Below, piece by piece: positions 20,934 through 22,277 of a stretch of DNA of 22,277 bases (the first letter of the stretch is position 1; every line of letters begins with the position of its first letter). A program made the position numbers and the translations under genes. This stretch comes from JAXHUH01 sp034211175 (GTDB lineage Bacteria; Actinomycetota; Acidimicrobiia; Acidimicrobiales; CAIXPF01), in assembly GCA_034211175.1 (NCBI GenBank), contig JAXHUH010000007.1, positions 1-22,277 on the forward strand, given 5' to 3'. The notes under the pieces are model-generated. The model had not been told where the DNA came from. It saw nothing but the letters and a program-made list of their open reading frames with translations, and ran no database searches.

Positions 20934-22277
20934 ACCCGAGCACCGACCAGCGCCGAGGGCTGCGCGTCGTCCCCACCCACGGCTCGGGCACGGGCCGGGT
21001 GGCCCACCTCGGCTGGGTCGTCGTCCTCGTCGACGGTCGCGACCCACGGGCGATGGCGACGTGCCTCGACGTCCTCGACCGCCAGGAGCCGAGTGACGCA
21101 GCACGTCTCGTCGACCGGCTGCGCCTCCTCCTCGGCCCCACACCGCCGACGCTGTGCGCGGTGGTGCCGACCGACGGCGGCTTCGAGATCGCGGCGAGGG
21201 GCGCCGTGCGCGTCGTCGGCGACCGCCCCTCCGGCTCGGACGAGCTGACCGGCGCCGCGGACGAGTGGTGGACCGGCCGCCTCGACGGTGCCTCGTTCGT
21301 CACCGCCAGCGTCGGTGACCAGGACGCCATCGTCGACGACACCCTCGATCTGCGGCGCGGCATCGTTGCCGCCGACGCCGTCGTCGTCCTCGCCCCGGCG
21401 ATGGACCGACCCGGCGCCGAGGTCGCCGCGGCCGCGCCCTCCGCCGCCGGCGAGCCCGTCGGCGCCGACGCCCCGGCGGACGACGCAGGGTCCGCCGAAC
21501 CGGCCCCGTTCGTCGCCGGAGCCGCAGCCGCGGTGGCGGCGGGAGCCGGGCCCGACATGGCCCGCGACGAGGGCCCGGACGAGGACGACCAGCCGACGAC
21601 GATCTCGACCTACGAGTCCGACCGGGCCCGGAGGCTCGACGTGCCCGACCTGCCCGGGGGCGCCGACGAGGACGACGCCGCCGTCGAGCCGTCGGTGGGG
21701 GACGACGAGCCCGCGCTGCCGGCGCCGCCCCCGCCCTTCCGGCCTCCCGGTTCCGAACCCGCGCCGTTCGCGCCCCCCGGCCCCGGTGCCGAACCGGCCG
21801 GGGCCACCGCAGCGTCCGGCGACGACGACGCCGAGGCCCCGGGCCCGCCGGGCTCGGTACCGTCCGTGCCCGGCATGAGCGTGCCCTCGGCACTCCCGGG
21901 GCCGGCCCCGTCGATGCCGGTGGCCGGCGGTGGGCCCCGACCCGGTCCGGACGCGACCGGGCCCGACGACGCCGACCGGATGGGCGCGGCGCCGCCGTCG
22001 CCCGCCGCCGACGCACCACCGCCGGCACCCGCAGGGCTCGGCGGAGCGCCGGACCTGCCGCCCGCGCCCGCGCCGTTCGAGCCCCCGGGCCACGGCCGGG
22101 AGGACGACGCCCCGGCTCCGCCCGCGCCCGCGCCGTTCGCGCCGGCGGAGTCGTCCCCCTCGGACGCAGAGGCACCGGCCGAGCCGCCCGGGCCCGCGCC
22201 GGCACCGTTCGCGCCACCGGCGCCCGCGGCCGAGGCCGGCGCGCCGCTGCCCGCGGAACCGCCGGCACCGTTCGCGC
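20930..22277 (+). CDS. Pro-rich protein, possible FHA-type adaptor, N-terminal part (runs off window)
   Basis: The frame is open from ATG 20930, coupled to the pseudokinase stop, to the window end (449 codons). Residues 1-155 form a compact alpha/beta domain: HLGWVVVLVDGRD, LCAVVPTDGGFEIAARGAVRVV and DDTLDLRRGIVAADAVVVLAP. This order resembles the N-terminal region of some actinobacterial FHA-domain proteins; that is recalled similarity, not proof, and no FHA domain lies inside the window. After an acidic stretch comes DDQPTTISTYESD (Thr223/224), a plausible kinase target, then from about residue 270 a low-complexity Pro/Ala/Gly/Asp region with recurring APFAPP blocks to the edge. It ends the + strand operon as far as can be seen. 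If an FHA domain follows, the protein would link the kinase at 15479 and the pseudokinase. Confidence 0.7.
   Translation, partial: MNPSTDQRRGLRVVPTHGSGTGRVAHLGWVVVLVDGRDPRAMATCLDVLDRQEPSDAARLVDRLRLLLGPTPPTLCAVVPTDGGFEIAARGAVRVVGDRPSGSDELTGAADEWWTGRLDGASFVTASVGDQDAIVDDTLDLRRGIVAADAVVVLAPAMDRPGAEVAAAAPSAAGEPVGADAPADDAGSAEPAPFVAGAAAAVAAGAGPDMARDEGPDEDDQPTTISTYESDRARRLDVPDLPGGADEDDAAVEPSVGDDEPALPAPPPPFRPPGSEPAPFAPPGPGAEPAGATAASGDDDAEAPGPPGSVPSVPGMSVPSALPGPAPSMPVAGGGPRPGPDATGPDDADRMGAAPPSPAADAPPPAPAGLGGAPDLPPAPAPFEPPGHGREDDAPAPPAPAPFAPAESSPSDAEAPAEPPGPAPAPFAPPAPAAEAGAPLPAEPPAPFA
21755..22277 (+). repeat. Imperfect Pro-rich repeats (APFAPP) in the adaptor gene
   Basis: The codons for PAPF(A/E)PP-like blocks recur; CCGTTCG cores lie near 21764, 22073, 22133, 22205 and 22268, the last four 60-72 bases apart. 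Every spacing between these four is a multiple of three. The array probably continues past the window. Confidence 0.65.

Overview
The window is very GC-rich, uses GTG/TTG as well as ATG starts, and has tightly packed genes. It carries a luciferase-like oxidoreductase of the type usually F420-dependent, a eukaryote-like Ser/Thr kinase and an ECF sigma factor. Together these point to a high-GC Actinomycetota chromosome, possibly of the Acidimicrobiia type; this is inferred from gene content only. No RNA genes, transposases, phage genes or CRISPR arrays were seen.

Left part (1-6030, + strand): the C-terminal part of a large PKD/CARDB adhesin-like protein is followed by a coupled pair, a DUF58 protein and a TgpA-like membrane transglutaminase-fold protein. 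The catalytic cysteine of the latter reads as alanine. A hairpin follows, then a single-gene unit (6193-7155) for an F420-type oxidoreductase whose promoter contains a perfect 18-bp palindrome, probably a repressor operator. Converging on it from the other strand are azlC and azlD, a branched-chain amino acid exporter pair with a 4-base stop/start overlap.

Centre (8405-15102, - strand): three consecutive genes share one unusual architecture. Each has an Hsp70/DnaK-type ATPase domain with intact nucleotide motifs and no substrate-binding domain, then a long Pro/Gly-rich linker, one transmembrane helix, a Thr/Pro or acidic stalk, and a C-terminal ectodomain with cysteines. Two ectodomains are related to each other (four conserved Cys, PknH-sensor-like); the third is different (PPC/beta-sandwich-like). 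The ATPase domains of the first and third genes are identical over 1083 bp of DNA, while the middle gene is clearly diverged, which implies recent gene conversion or module duplication. These look like transmembrane Hsp70-ATPase receptors, laid out like PknB-type receptor kinases with the kinase replaced by an actin/Hsp70 ATPase.

Right part (15479-22277): divergent from the Hsp70 genes is a soluble Ser/Thr kinase with a C-terminal region that may be a degenerate dynamin-like GTPase. An ECF sigma factor converges on it. A compact + strand operon follows: a two-dinucleotide-site FAD oxidoreductase, a four-helix membrane protein, a pseudokinase lacking all catalytic residues, and the start of a Pro-rich protein that may be an FHA-type adaptor (cut by the window edge). 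The last three overlap or nearly abut. The co-location of kinase, pseudokinase, possible phospho-adaptor, sigma factor and three Hsp70 receptors suggests an envelope-sensing signalling locus; its wiring is a hypothesis.
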